From Solirubrobacterales bacterium (lineage in GTDB: Bacteria > Actinomycetota > Thermoleophilia > Solirubrobacterales > Solirubrobacteraceae), in NCBI GenBank assembly GCA_003157595.1, contig PMKB01000302.1:221-9478 (forward strand): a DNA stretch of 9,258 nt. Reading direction: 5' to 3'. Under the pieces are notes generated by a model. That model saw nothing but the letters and a program-made list of their open reading frames with translations, had not been told where the DNA came from and did no database searches. Shown here one piece after another: positions 1 to 4,711 of the stretch (position 1 is the stretch's first letter; each line of letters starts with the position of its first letter). The position numbers and the translations under genes are program-made.

Positions 1-24
1 GAGTGTGCACAATTGTGCACACTC
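1..24. repeat. Palindrome 1, perfect 24 bp
   Basis: The 12-base half gagtgtgcacaa is followed immediately by its exact reverse complement, with no loop. It sits at the window edge, so any preceding constant segment is unseen. Confidence 0.95.
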
Positions 25-25
25 G

Positions 26-57
26 GGCGACACCGGCTGTGACCTCGACGCCCTCGA
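26..57 (+). repeat. Constant segment copy 1, 32-bp direct repeat
   Basis: Identical to 83-114 at an offset of exactly 57 bp, starting ggcgacaccggc and ending gccctcga. It separates palindromes 1 and 2. Confidence 0.95.
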
Positions 58-59
58 AA

Positions 60-79
60 GTCGGAACCGTGGTTCCGAC
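60..79. repeat. Palindrome 2, 9-bp arms with 2-nt centre
   Basis: gtcggaacc and ggttccgac pair around a gt centre. Beyond one mismatch (59/80), positions 57-58 and 81-82 also pair (aa/tt). It shares no sequence with the other palindromes. Confidence 0.9.
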
Positions 80-82
80 ATT

Positions 83-114
83 GGCGACACCGGCTGTGAC
101 CTCGACGCCCTCGA
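83..114 (+). repeat. Constant segment copy 2, 32-bp direct repeat
   Basis: Exact second copy of 26-57. Its last base is also the first base of palindrome 3. Confidence 0.95.
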
Positions 115-139
115 TAAGCAGCGCCGCGGCGCTGCTTAT
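114..139. repeat. Palindrome 3, perfect 26 bp
   Basis: The half ataagcagcgccg is followed by its exact reverse complement. This is the longest palindrome of the array. The following segment (140-173) carries a 15/17 match of the constant core, gacctcgac-at-cctcga at 143-159, shifted nearer to the palindrome. Its total length is still 34 bp. Confidence 0.95.
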
Positions 140-173
140 TCCGACCTCGACATCCTCGACGCCGCCGCAGAAA

Positions 174-191
174 CCAATACAATTGTATTGG
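174..191. repeat. Palindrome 4, perfect 18 bp
   Basis: ccaatacaa is followed by its exact reverse complement. It is AT-rich, unlike palindrome 3, so the symmetry is not a by-product of GC-rich low complexity. Its centre is 56 bp from the preceding one. Confidence 0.95.
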
Positions 192-498
192 GATTGGGGC
201 TCGACGCCTCCTCGAAAATTGAGATTCTCCCCGCTGGGCTATTTCGCGAGCGGCAGGGCGGGGGTGTAGATGGTCGTTTAGTGGCAGCGATTGACGCCAC
301 CGGCTGGCGGTGTCGTGGCTCTCTGGCACTTCGTCCTGCCCTGCGGTGCTGTCGCTGCGTAGCGCTGAGTCGGGCTAGCGGGTTGTTCCGTTGGGCCGGT
401 GCTTGGCGCTTGTCGACGGCGTCTTCCGGCTGCTCGCTCAGTACGTGCGTACATGTTACCACGGCAGGGCGTCACTCCGCGATGCCGGTGGGTGGGTG
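192..498 (+). other. Apparently non-coding leader upstream of the terminase operon
   Basis: No convincing gene is seen. A frame running from position 5 and ending in TGATG at the terS start is open, but past the repeats its translation is rich in Cys, Trp and Arg and lacks domain features. A short possible hairpin (caccg/cggtg) lies near 298-312. The operon promoter should be here, but I see no clear TTGACN-TANNNT pair. Confidence 0.4.
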
Positions 499-924
499 AT
501 GGCTGCTCGCCTGCCCATACCACCGAAGGACTTCGCTGCGCCTGAGCGCGCGCTGTGGGCGAGGTCGATCAAGGCACTCCGTGAGCTGGGCGTCTGGCGT
601 GAGAGTGACACGGATGCGCTTGAACGACTGTGCCGAGCATCGGAGATGAGCCGACTGGCGCGCGAGCGGATCGCTGCTCGTGCGGACGGCGACGATCCCG
701 AGAGTGCGTGGCTGAGCAAGGGGTCGATGCGGCAGACGATCACCCATCCAGATGTGGAGCTTGAGCGGCGCGCGAGGTTGGACGCCGACAAGCTGGCGGA
801 CGTGCTCGGGCTCACGCCGAGCGCGCGCAAGCGGTTGGGCGTGGTCATCGAGCAAGACGACGATGACGACCTGGCGGGCGATATCACCCGAGCACTCACA
901 CTATTGAATGGCGGTAAAGCATGA
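499..924 (+). CDS. Phage terminase small subunit, P27 family
   Basis: Predicted 141-aa DNA-recognition subunit of a phage packaging motor; small terminases bind the pac/cos site and load DNA onto the large-subunit ATPase. The start MAARLPIPPKDF, a helical region with W-x-x-x-I-K-A-L-R-E-L-G, the HPDVELERRARLDAD stretch and above all the C-terminal LGLTPSARKRL motif match the P27-like TerS family. An acidic tract (EQDDDDDL) follows the motif. ATG 499 is chosen because the protein-like sequence begins there; GTG 496 is the in-frame alternative, and the ribosome-binding site (ggtgggtggg) is weak. The stop overlaps the next gene as ATGA, so the genes are translationally coupled. Oddly, no large terminase gene follows. 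TerS alone next to an integrase suggests a phage satellite or a decayed prophage. Confidence 0.85.
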   Translation: MAARLPIPPKDFAAPERALWARSIKALRELGVWRESDTDALERLCRASEMSRLARERIAARADGDDPESAWLSKGSMRQTITHPDVELERRARLDADKLADVLGLTPSARKRLGVVIEQDDDDDLAGDITRALTLLNGGKA

Positions 925-1268
925 CCGTTACAAATGTAACGCCGACAAAGACGGAGCGGGCTCGACTGCGCGAGTTGTCGGGCGCGGGCGGTGCCGTGTT
1001 CTTCGCGCTACTGGTCGGACCTACAGCGGCCGACCTCATCGACTGGGGCGGAGCGCGCAAGGCGCGCCGCTTGCTTGAGGCGTGCTGGCGCGAGGTCAAG
1101 GACGACACGCACGTACCGGACGATGTGGACGCCGACATCCGGGAGGCGATCGAGCGTGGCGAGGAGTGGACGAAGGCGCCTAACGCCTTCAGGCCGCCGC
1201 CCTATGACGCGAGCGAGGTGCTCGTCTGGGGCGATGACTGTTGGGCCGCTCGGCAGTGGCCGCGATGA
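921..1268 (+). CDS. Hypothetical element protein (115 aa)
   Basis: Second gene of the coupled operon: its ATG overlaps the terS stop (ATGA at 921-924), and its own stop overlaps the next start in the same way. The protein is soluble-looking. It has a short polar N-terminus (MTVTNVTPTKTE), a hydrophobic stretch (GAVFFALLVGPTAADLIDWGG) probably too polar to be a membrane segment, a basic helical part (ARKARRLLEACWREVKDD), an acidic segment (VPDDVDADIREAIERGEEW) and a Trp-rich C-terminus. I do not recognise the family. The overlaps and operon position make it a real gene; association with packaging or element control is only guilt by association. Confidence 0.65.
   Translation: MTVTNVTPTKTERARLRELSGAGGAVFFALLVGPTAADLIDWGGARKARRLLEACWREVKDDTHVPDDVDADIREAIERGEEWTKAPNAFRPPPYDASEVLVWGDDCWAARQWPR
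926..941. repeat. Palindrome, 7-bp arms with 2-nt centre
   Basis: cgttaca and tgtaacg pair around aa, within the first codons of the second operon gene. It could be a small hairpin modulating coupled translation or an operator; neither is shown. Confidence 0.6.
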
Positions 1269-1534
1269 GCCGCAAGACCCATCCGGAGGCGAAGAGGGAG
1301 CGCCGGCAGCGCGCGCGACTCAGGGCGAAGGTCGCGAAGGTCGAGCAGCCGAGACTCTACCGCGGTAGAGACTCGCTCTCGCCGTCGCGACCGCGCGTCG
1401 TGCTGACATCGGCGCAGGTCGACGAGTTGAGGAAGCGTGGTCTACGGCACCCAGACAGCGCGAGCGCCTGGCTGATTCGTGAGGTCGCCGCGCGCCCACC
1501 AGAGCGTTATCGCAGGCGGAGCGCGAGCCCGTGA
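1265..1534 (+). CDS. Small basic protein, possible ribbon-helix-helix DNA-binding protein
   Basis: 89-aa protein, last gene of the terS operon; its ATG overlaps the preceding stop (ATGA at 1265-1268), which decides the start. Residues 1-35 are strongly Arg/Lys-rich (MSRKTHPEAKRERRQRARLR). Residues 44-76 (RVVLTSAQVDELRKRGL, then SASAWLIREVAA) read as strand-helix-turn-helix in the order of Arc/CopG-type proteins: a basic strand ending in LT, a helix, then a small-residue turn and an IRE helix. This fold call is by eye. If right, it is a candidate regulator of the element. Alternatives are a nucleic-acid-binding packaging accessory or an unrelated basic phage protein. Confidence 0.6.
   Translation: MSRKTHPEAKRERRQRARLRAKVAKVEQPRLYRGRDSLSPSRPRVVLTSAQVDELRKRGLRHPDSASAWLIREVAARPPERYRRRSASP
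1355..1370. repeat. Perfect 16-bp palindrome
   Basis: ctctaccg followed by its exact reverse complement, inside the coding sequence of the small basic protein (encoding LYRGR). It may be an operator, a hairpin or chance. Confidence 0.6.
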
Positions 1535-1580
1535 GTCGCGCTAGGTCTTCGCCGGCTCCGCTACGGCGGTCGAGGGATCA

Positions 1581-1724
1581 GTGATACTAATCCTTGTACG
1601 ATCGTACAAACGTTCGACGAGCTTGCCCACCGCGATCGAGCCGGAGAACAACGAGGCCGGGATCGAGCGAGCCACGCTCAATGGCTATCGTGGCGTGTGG
1701 CATTGGCTCGGCGCTAGAGCTTGA
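1581..1724 (+). CDS. Possible small ORF (47 aa), unknown
   Basis: A GTG start at 1581 follows a GAGGG Shine-Dalgarno-like sequence (1572-1576) at good spacing. It opens a 47-codon frame ending at TGA 1722-1724. The product begins with a short hydrophobic run (ILILV) and ends with GYRGVWHWLGARA. The 3' end overlaps the convergent integrase stop by 11 bases. I recognise no family. It may be a real small protein, a remnant of a longer gene, or chance in high-GC DNA. Without it, 1535-1713 is a plain gap between convergent genes. Confidence 0.25.
   Translation: MILILVRSYKRSTSLPTAIEPENNEAGIERATLNGYRGVWHWLGARA
1594..1609. promoter_or_regulatory. Perfect 16-bp palindrome, operator-like
   Basis: ttgtacga followed by its exact reverse complement, between the terS operon and the integrase. 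The symmetric form, with TTGTAC at the outer edges, resembles a binding site for a dimeric repressor. No start site clearly depends on it apart from the doubtful small ORF it lies within. Confidence 0.45.
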
Positions 1725-3243
1725 TCGGCAGCGAGTCGCCCGTCGCCGTGATCGGGTGCAGCGTCGGCACTGATCCGCGAAGCCCGCGCTTCGGCACGTC
1801 GGGCTGCGTGACGTGAGACGGGAAGCCGATCAGCTCGCCGTCACGCCGTAGCGCGATCACCGGGAAGTCGCGGGCGATCAGCTCGCGCCGAGTCGCGGGG
1901 TCCGTCGTTCGGAAGCCGCGCAGCCATCCCGCGTAGGTGCCGACGCGATCGGGCGTGCCGCTCTCAGCGCGAGCGCGCCCGAGTGCGAGCGCGGCATTGT
2001 CGCGCGCCTTGCGGCGTTCGTGGACCATCGCCGCCCAGCCCTCGCCCGCCGCGTCCTGCACTTCCGGCGCGAGCGCCTGTTCTAGTCGCCGCTCTGCGAT
2101 CGCTAACGCTTCGGTGAGCCCGTCCACGTCGGGCGCCGGCTCACCGGGCAGGATCACGGGCGACGTGCGCGCCTCGAATAGCTTCCACCAGTAGTTCTCA
2201 TAGAAGGCGATCACGAGCGCCTCGATCGGCTCCCGTGGCGACCTCGCGGGCGCCGGACACACGCCGCCCGCGTGGCGACGCTTGCAGCGGTACACGCGCC
2301 GCGCCCCGTGCTTGGCCGATTCCCGCGTGGCTTCCAGCGCGTAGCCGCACGCAGCGCAGCGCAGGGAGCCGCTCAGCAGGTACTCGCCGCCGCTCCGCGA
2401 TGATCGCAGGCCGGCGCCCGGACGTTGCGCAGCCTGCCATAGCGGAAAGTCTACGATCGCCTCGTGCGCGGTCGGATTCGCGAGCTTGCCGAAGCGGACC
2501 TCGCCGTGATAGGCGGGATTCCGTAGGAGCCCGCGCACCGCCGGCAGCGCCCACGACTTCGAGCCCCGCCCGGTCGTGACCTTGGCGCCTTCCAGCAGAC
2601 GCGCCAGCTCAGCGATCCCCCCGCCGGCAGCACGCCGCTCGAACACCTCCCGAATGATCGGCGCCGTCCTAGGGTCGATCGCGTAGGGAAGCGCCGAGCC
2701 ATCCTCGGCGCGCGGGCGAACGTAGCCGACCGGCGCCGTTGTCGCGCCTGGCGCGACGCCGCGCTCGACGGCGCGCGCTTGCGCGTCCGCGCTGCGCTCC
2801 GTGATCGAGCGGCGGTAGTACTCGGAGACTGCGCCCATCATCGTCGAGGTGAGCCACGTCCCCGCGCTCTCGCCCGTGATGCGCCCGACATCGACGGCGA
2901 TGACTTGACCGCCGACCGCTTCGACGCGGTCGATGACTTCGGCTTGTGTCTTGAGCGACCGAAACAGCCGGTCAAAGTAGGCCGCTGCGATGACCTCCGC
3001 TTGCCCAGCCTCGATCATCGCGACGGCGGCGAGGAGTCCCGCGCGCTTCGCGAGCGACTTCCCACCGGACACGTCGAGTTCCTCGAACGTCTGCACGAGC
3101 ACGAGCCCGTCACGCTTGCACGCGGCGGCGATGCGGTCCGTCTGCTCGGCGGGTGATGCGAAGCTCTCGCCTGCCCGGCCGCCTGTCTGTGAAACGCGGA
3201 CGATGCCGATTGCCCTACGTGAAGTGCTGCGTTTGGCATTCAT
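1714..3243 (-). CDS. Large serine recombinase (integrase) of the element
   Basis: 509-aa site-specific recombinase of the resolvase/invertase superfamily that would join attP and attB through a serine-linked intermediate. The N-terminal catalytic domain has AIGIVRVS (Arg16, nucleophile Ser18), the E-Q-x-x-R-I segment near residues 34-38, and YFDRLFRS (Asp91, Arg92, Arg95). A recombinase domain spans about 150-280 (GYVRPRAEDG ... LRNPAYHGEVRFGK). A zinc ribbon follows with CxxC at 296/299 and later Cys 320 and 329. A helical, probably coiled-coil region lies near 370-430. All key residues are present and the length is normal, so it looks functional. ATG 3243 is preferred over GTG 3252 because TATCGT lies 7 nt upstream of it, suggesting a leaderless transcript. 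The gene starts next to the element boundary, the usual place for attP-linked serine integrases. Confidence 0.95.
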   Translation of the reverse strand: MNAKRSTSRRAIGIVRVSQTGGRAGESFASPAEQTDRIAAACKRDGLVLVQTFEELDVSGGKSLAKRAGLLAAVAMIEAGQAEVIAAAYFDRLFRSLKTQAEVIDRVEAVGGQVIAVDVGRITGESAGTWLTSTMMGAVSEYYRRSITERSADAQARAVERGVAPGATTAPVGYVRPRAEDGSALPYAIDPRTAPIIREVFERRAAGGGIAELARLLEGAKVTTGRGSKSWALPAVRGLLRNPAYHGEVRFGKLANPTAHEAIVDFPLWQAAQRPGAGLRSSRSGGEYLLSGSLRCAACGYALEATRESAKHGARRVYRCKRRHAGGVCPAPARSPREPIEALVIAFYENYWWKLFEARTSPVILPGEPAPDVDGLTEALAIAERRLEQALAPEVQDAAGEGWAAMVHERRKARDNAALALGRARAESGTPDRVGTYAGWLRGFRTTDPATRRELIARDFPVIALRRDGELIGFPSHVTQPDVPKRGLRGSVPTLHPITATGDSLPIKL

Positions 3244-3290
3244 GCCGAGCACGATACTCGGTGCAGTGTCTAAGTCAAGTGCTCTACATC
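3244..3290. other. Probable attR junction of the integrated element
   Basis: To the left is the integrase gene. To the right an SRPBCC gene reads from its conserved N-terminal strand with no conventional start. The last upstream codons in the same frame (encoding YSVQCLSQ) do not look like the family, so the crossover lies near 3270-3285. A short inverted repeat (ccgag/ctcgg, 3245-3261) sits in the element half, as expected for an attP arm. The exact core dinucleotide cannot be fixed without the other end or an empty site. Confidence 0.6.
3251..3278 (-). promoter_or_regulatory. Integrase promoter abutting the attachment junction
   Basis: Reading leftward: TTGACT (3273-3278), 16 nt, TATCGT (3251-3256), then 7 nt to the integrase ATG at 3243. 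This is a good -35/-10 pair and implies a leaderless mRNA. The -35 box ends exactly where chromosomal homology begins, so excision or integration may change promoter context. Confidence 0.65.
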
Positions 3291-3731
3291 AAGACGACGC
3301 CGGAGCGGTTGTGGGAGGCGCTCACGGACGATGAGACGAGACGCAGGTACAACTTCGGCGTCGGCGTGACGTCGGACTGGACGGCCGGCTCGAGCTACGC
3401 GGGCGTGCACCCGATGGCACCCGCCCCGCTAGTCGAGGGCGAGAACCTGGAGGTCGACCCGCCGCACCGGCTGGTGCAGAGCTTCAGGGCGCTGTGGAGC
3501 GACGACGTCAAGCGCGAGGGAACCTCGCGGGTCACCTACGAGATCGAACAGGTCGGCGATTCCTGCGGCCTGACCGTCACCCACGACCAGCTGCACGCCG
3601 ACGCCAGTCCCCAGCTCTACGGCGGCTGGCCGATGATCCTCTCCGGCCTCAAGACGGTGCTGGAGACCGGGGAGACGCTCACCACGCCCGGATCGCTGAT
3701 GTACGCGCAGGGCCCGCCGCCGGCTGCATGA
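3279..3731 (+). CDS. SRPBCC (AHSA1-type) domain protein, 5' end cut by the element
   Basis: The remaining 150 codons encode a START/Bet v1-like fold protein of the AHSA1 group. These are small ligand-binding proteins, often paired with ArsR-type regulators; the ligand is unknown. VLYIKTTPERLWEALTDDET is the classical first strand and helix, RLVQSF and VTYEIEQVGDSCGLTVTHD are later strands, and GGWPMILSGLKTVLETGE is the C-terminal helix. Family members normally begin several residues earlier with a Met and a strand such as (F/V)-V-Y-V. Here that part is replaced by element sequence. A GTG at 3279 or 3261 could act as a substitute start, but no promoter is apparent and the integrase promoter fires the other way. 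It is probably a gene disrupted by insertion, though the reading frame is intact. Confidence 0.8.
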   Translation: MLYIKTTPERLWEALTDDETRRRYNFGVGVTSDWTAGSSYAGVHPMAPAPLVEGENLEVDPPHRLVQSFRALWSDDVKREGTSRVTYEIEQVGDSCGLTVTHDQLHADASPQLYGGWPMILSGLKTVLETGETLTTPGSLMYAQGPPPAA

Positions 3732-3848
3732 GCGCGATCGGGCCGCATCAGATGCTGTGCCGGCGGCGCAGAGCCGCTGCGGCGCGGCGGCGACCGGCGG
3801 CGGTGGCGTCGCGCGGGCCGGGGCGCGAACCGTGCCGACAGTCGAGCC

Positions 3849-4298
3849 TCACAGCCGGCGGCGGATGAACCGGCGCAGCTCGCGCACGCCCTCGTCGGCC
3901 GCGTCGCGCAGCTGCGTTCCCGCGTCGCGCAGCACCGCGCCGACGCTATCGATCGGCTCCTGCGCGCCGCTGTGGCGCGAGGCCAAGCCGGCGAGCCTGC
4001 GAGCCTCGTCCTCCAGGCGCTCTGACTCCGCGAGCAGGTCCTCCATCGACGTGCGGTGCAGCGGGTCGGTGGCGGCCGGTCGAGCGCGAGCACGCGGCGG
4101 CTCCGCTTTCCCGGCGGCCCGCCTGGCCGGGTCGCGCAGCAGCTCGTAGGCCGCCTGCACGTCCTCGAATGCCGCGCTGCTGCCACCCGCGTCGGGATGG
4201 GTTCGTCTCACCGCATCCCTGTAGGCGGCGTGGATCTGCGCGTCATCCGCGCCTCGCGGCACTCCGAGCACGACATACGGATCAACTCCGGCGCGCAC
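3849..4298 (-). CDS. J-domain (DnaJ-like) protein
   Basis: 149-aa protein with an N-terminal J domain (about 5-60): DPYVVLGVPRGADDAQIHAAYRDAVRRTHPD contains the HPD motif (34-36) that stimulates Hsp70 ATPase activity, followed by AFEDVQAAYELLRDPARR. There is no Gly/Phe region, zinc-finger or client-binding domain, so it is a J-domain-only cochaperone rather than DnaJ itself. The C-terminal half is a charged helical region (SMEDLLAESERLEDEARRLAG) ending in an Arg-rich tail. GTG 4298 is supported by a TAGGGT hexamer 6 nt upstream, suggesting a leaderless start. It follows the 120-aa hypothetical gene by 46 nt on the same strand and converges on the SRPBCC gene. No terminator with a T-run is evident in 3732-3848. 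Confidence 0.85.
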   Translation of the reverse strand: MRAGVDPYVVLGVPRGADDAQIHAAYRDAVRRTHPDAGGSSAAFEDVQAAYELLRDPARRAAGKAEPPRARARPAATDPLHRTSMEDLLAESERLEDEARRLAGLASRHSGAQEPIDSVGAVLRDAGTQLRDAADEGVRELRRFIRRRL

Positions 4299-4304
4299 AC
4301 GCCT

Positions 4305-4310
4305 ACCCTA
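4305..4310 (-). promoter_or_regulatory. -10 box for the J-domain gene (leaderless)
   Basis: TAGGGT on the minus strand, 6 nt before the GTG start at 4298. This spacing puts transcription start at or next to the start codon. It lies in the 46-nt gap after the upstream gene. Confidence 0.5.
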
Positions 4311-4344
4311 ACCGACCGCCGGCGCGGCGACCGGGCGCGCGCGG

Positions 4345-4707
4345 TCAGGCGCGCCTGTGGCGCGGCAGGGGATGGTCCCCCGCTGACGGCACCGGGCCGC
4401 GCCCGCGTGCGACGGTCGGCTCGTCCCGGCGCGGGACGGCCGGTACAAGCGCCGGCTCCTTGACGGCGATCGCGTCGCTGACCTCGGCCTCGATGCCGAA
4501 CGCGGAGCCGTCGCAGTCGATGCGGAAGCGCTTGGGCGCGACACGATCGTCGGGCAGGACCGGGACCCCCCACAGCTCGTCCCAGCCGAACAGCTCGAAG
4601 TTGCCCGGGTTCAGCAGGATCGCCCGCGGCGCGAGCGGACATGACTTGGCGTGATGGTCGAGGCCCCGCCGGATGAACTCGAGCATCTCGGCTTCGAGCG
4701 ATGCCAT
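4345..4707 (-). CDS. Conserved hypothetical protein (120 aa)
   Basis: The ATG at 4707 lies 4 nt after the stop of the ABC exporter gene, so the two are very likely cotranscribed. The protein starts MASLEAEMLEFIRRGLDHHA. A compact part follows (RAILLNPGNFELFGWDELWG, then VPVLPDDRVAPKRFRIDCDG), then FGIEAEVSDAIAVKEP and a basic Pro/Arg-rich, probably disordered tail from about residue 90. No signal peptide or membrane segment is visible. The Asn-Pro-Gly-Asn and Trp-rich motifs look conserved rather than random, but I cannot name the family or a function. Its pairing with the exporter may only reflect operon packing. Confidence 0.75.
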   Translation of the reverse strand: MASLEAEMLEFIRRGLDHHAKSCPLAPRAILLNPGNFELFGWDELWGVPVLPDDRVAPKRFRIDCDGSAFGIEAEVSDAIAVKEPALVPAVPRRDEPTVARGRGPVPSAGDHPLPRHRRA

Positions 4708-4711
4708 GGTG

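Larger units (their letters stand above)
1..191. repeat. Array of four different palindromes on a 57-bp period
   Basis: Four inverted repeats of unrelated sequence occupy 1-24, 60-79, 114-139 and 174-191. Their centres are 57, 57 and 56 bp apart. The segments between them (25-59, 80-113, 140-173) are 34-35 bp long. The first two are nearly identical; the third is rearranged but keeps its length. A remnant of the constant sequence (ctcgacgcc-t-cctcgaaa) follows at 200-217 without another palindrome. The array touches the window edge and may extend left. No family is recognised. Possible roles (inference): tandem RNA hairpins, protein-binding or packaging sites near terS, or a repetitive coding segment, since 57 bp is 19 codons. 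The geometry is certain; the function is unknown. Confidence 0.9.

Noticed and set aside
1..191. A conventional CRISPR array
   Set aside because: The repeat/variable layout and period are similar, but the variable parts are 18-26 bp, mostly perfect palindromes, and the third repeat is rearranged. No cas gene is visible. Phage-derived spacers would not be palindromic.
5..499. 164-aa plus-strand ORF ending in TGATG at the terS start
   Set aside because: The overlap is attractive, but beyond the repeats the product is rich in Cys, Trp and Arg with no domain-like pattern. Several other frames are equally open through the array.
3244..3290. A tRNA gene as the integration target
   Set aside because: No tRNA-like cloverleaf or CCA end is present. 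The sequence right of the junction encodes an SRPBCC protein.
3732..3848. A bidirectional terminator between the convergent SRPBCC and J-domain genes
   Set aside because: The region is GC-rich with many partial inverted repeats, but no stem stands out and there is no T-run on either strand.
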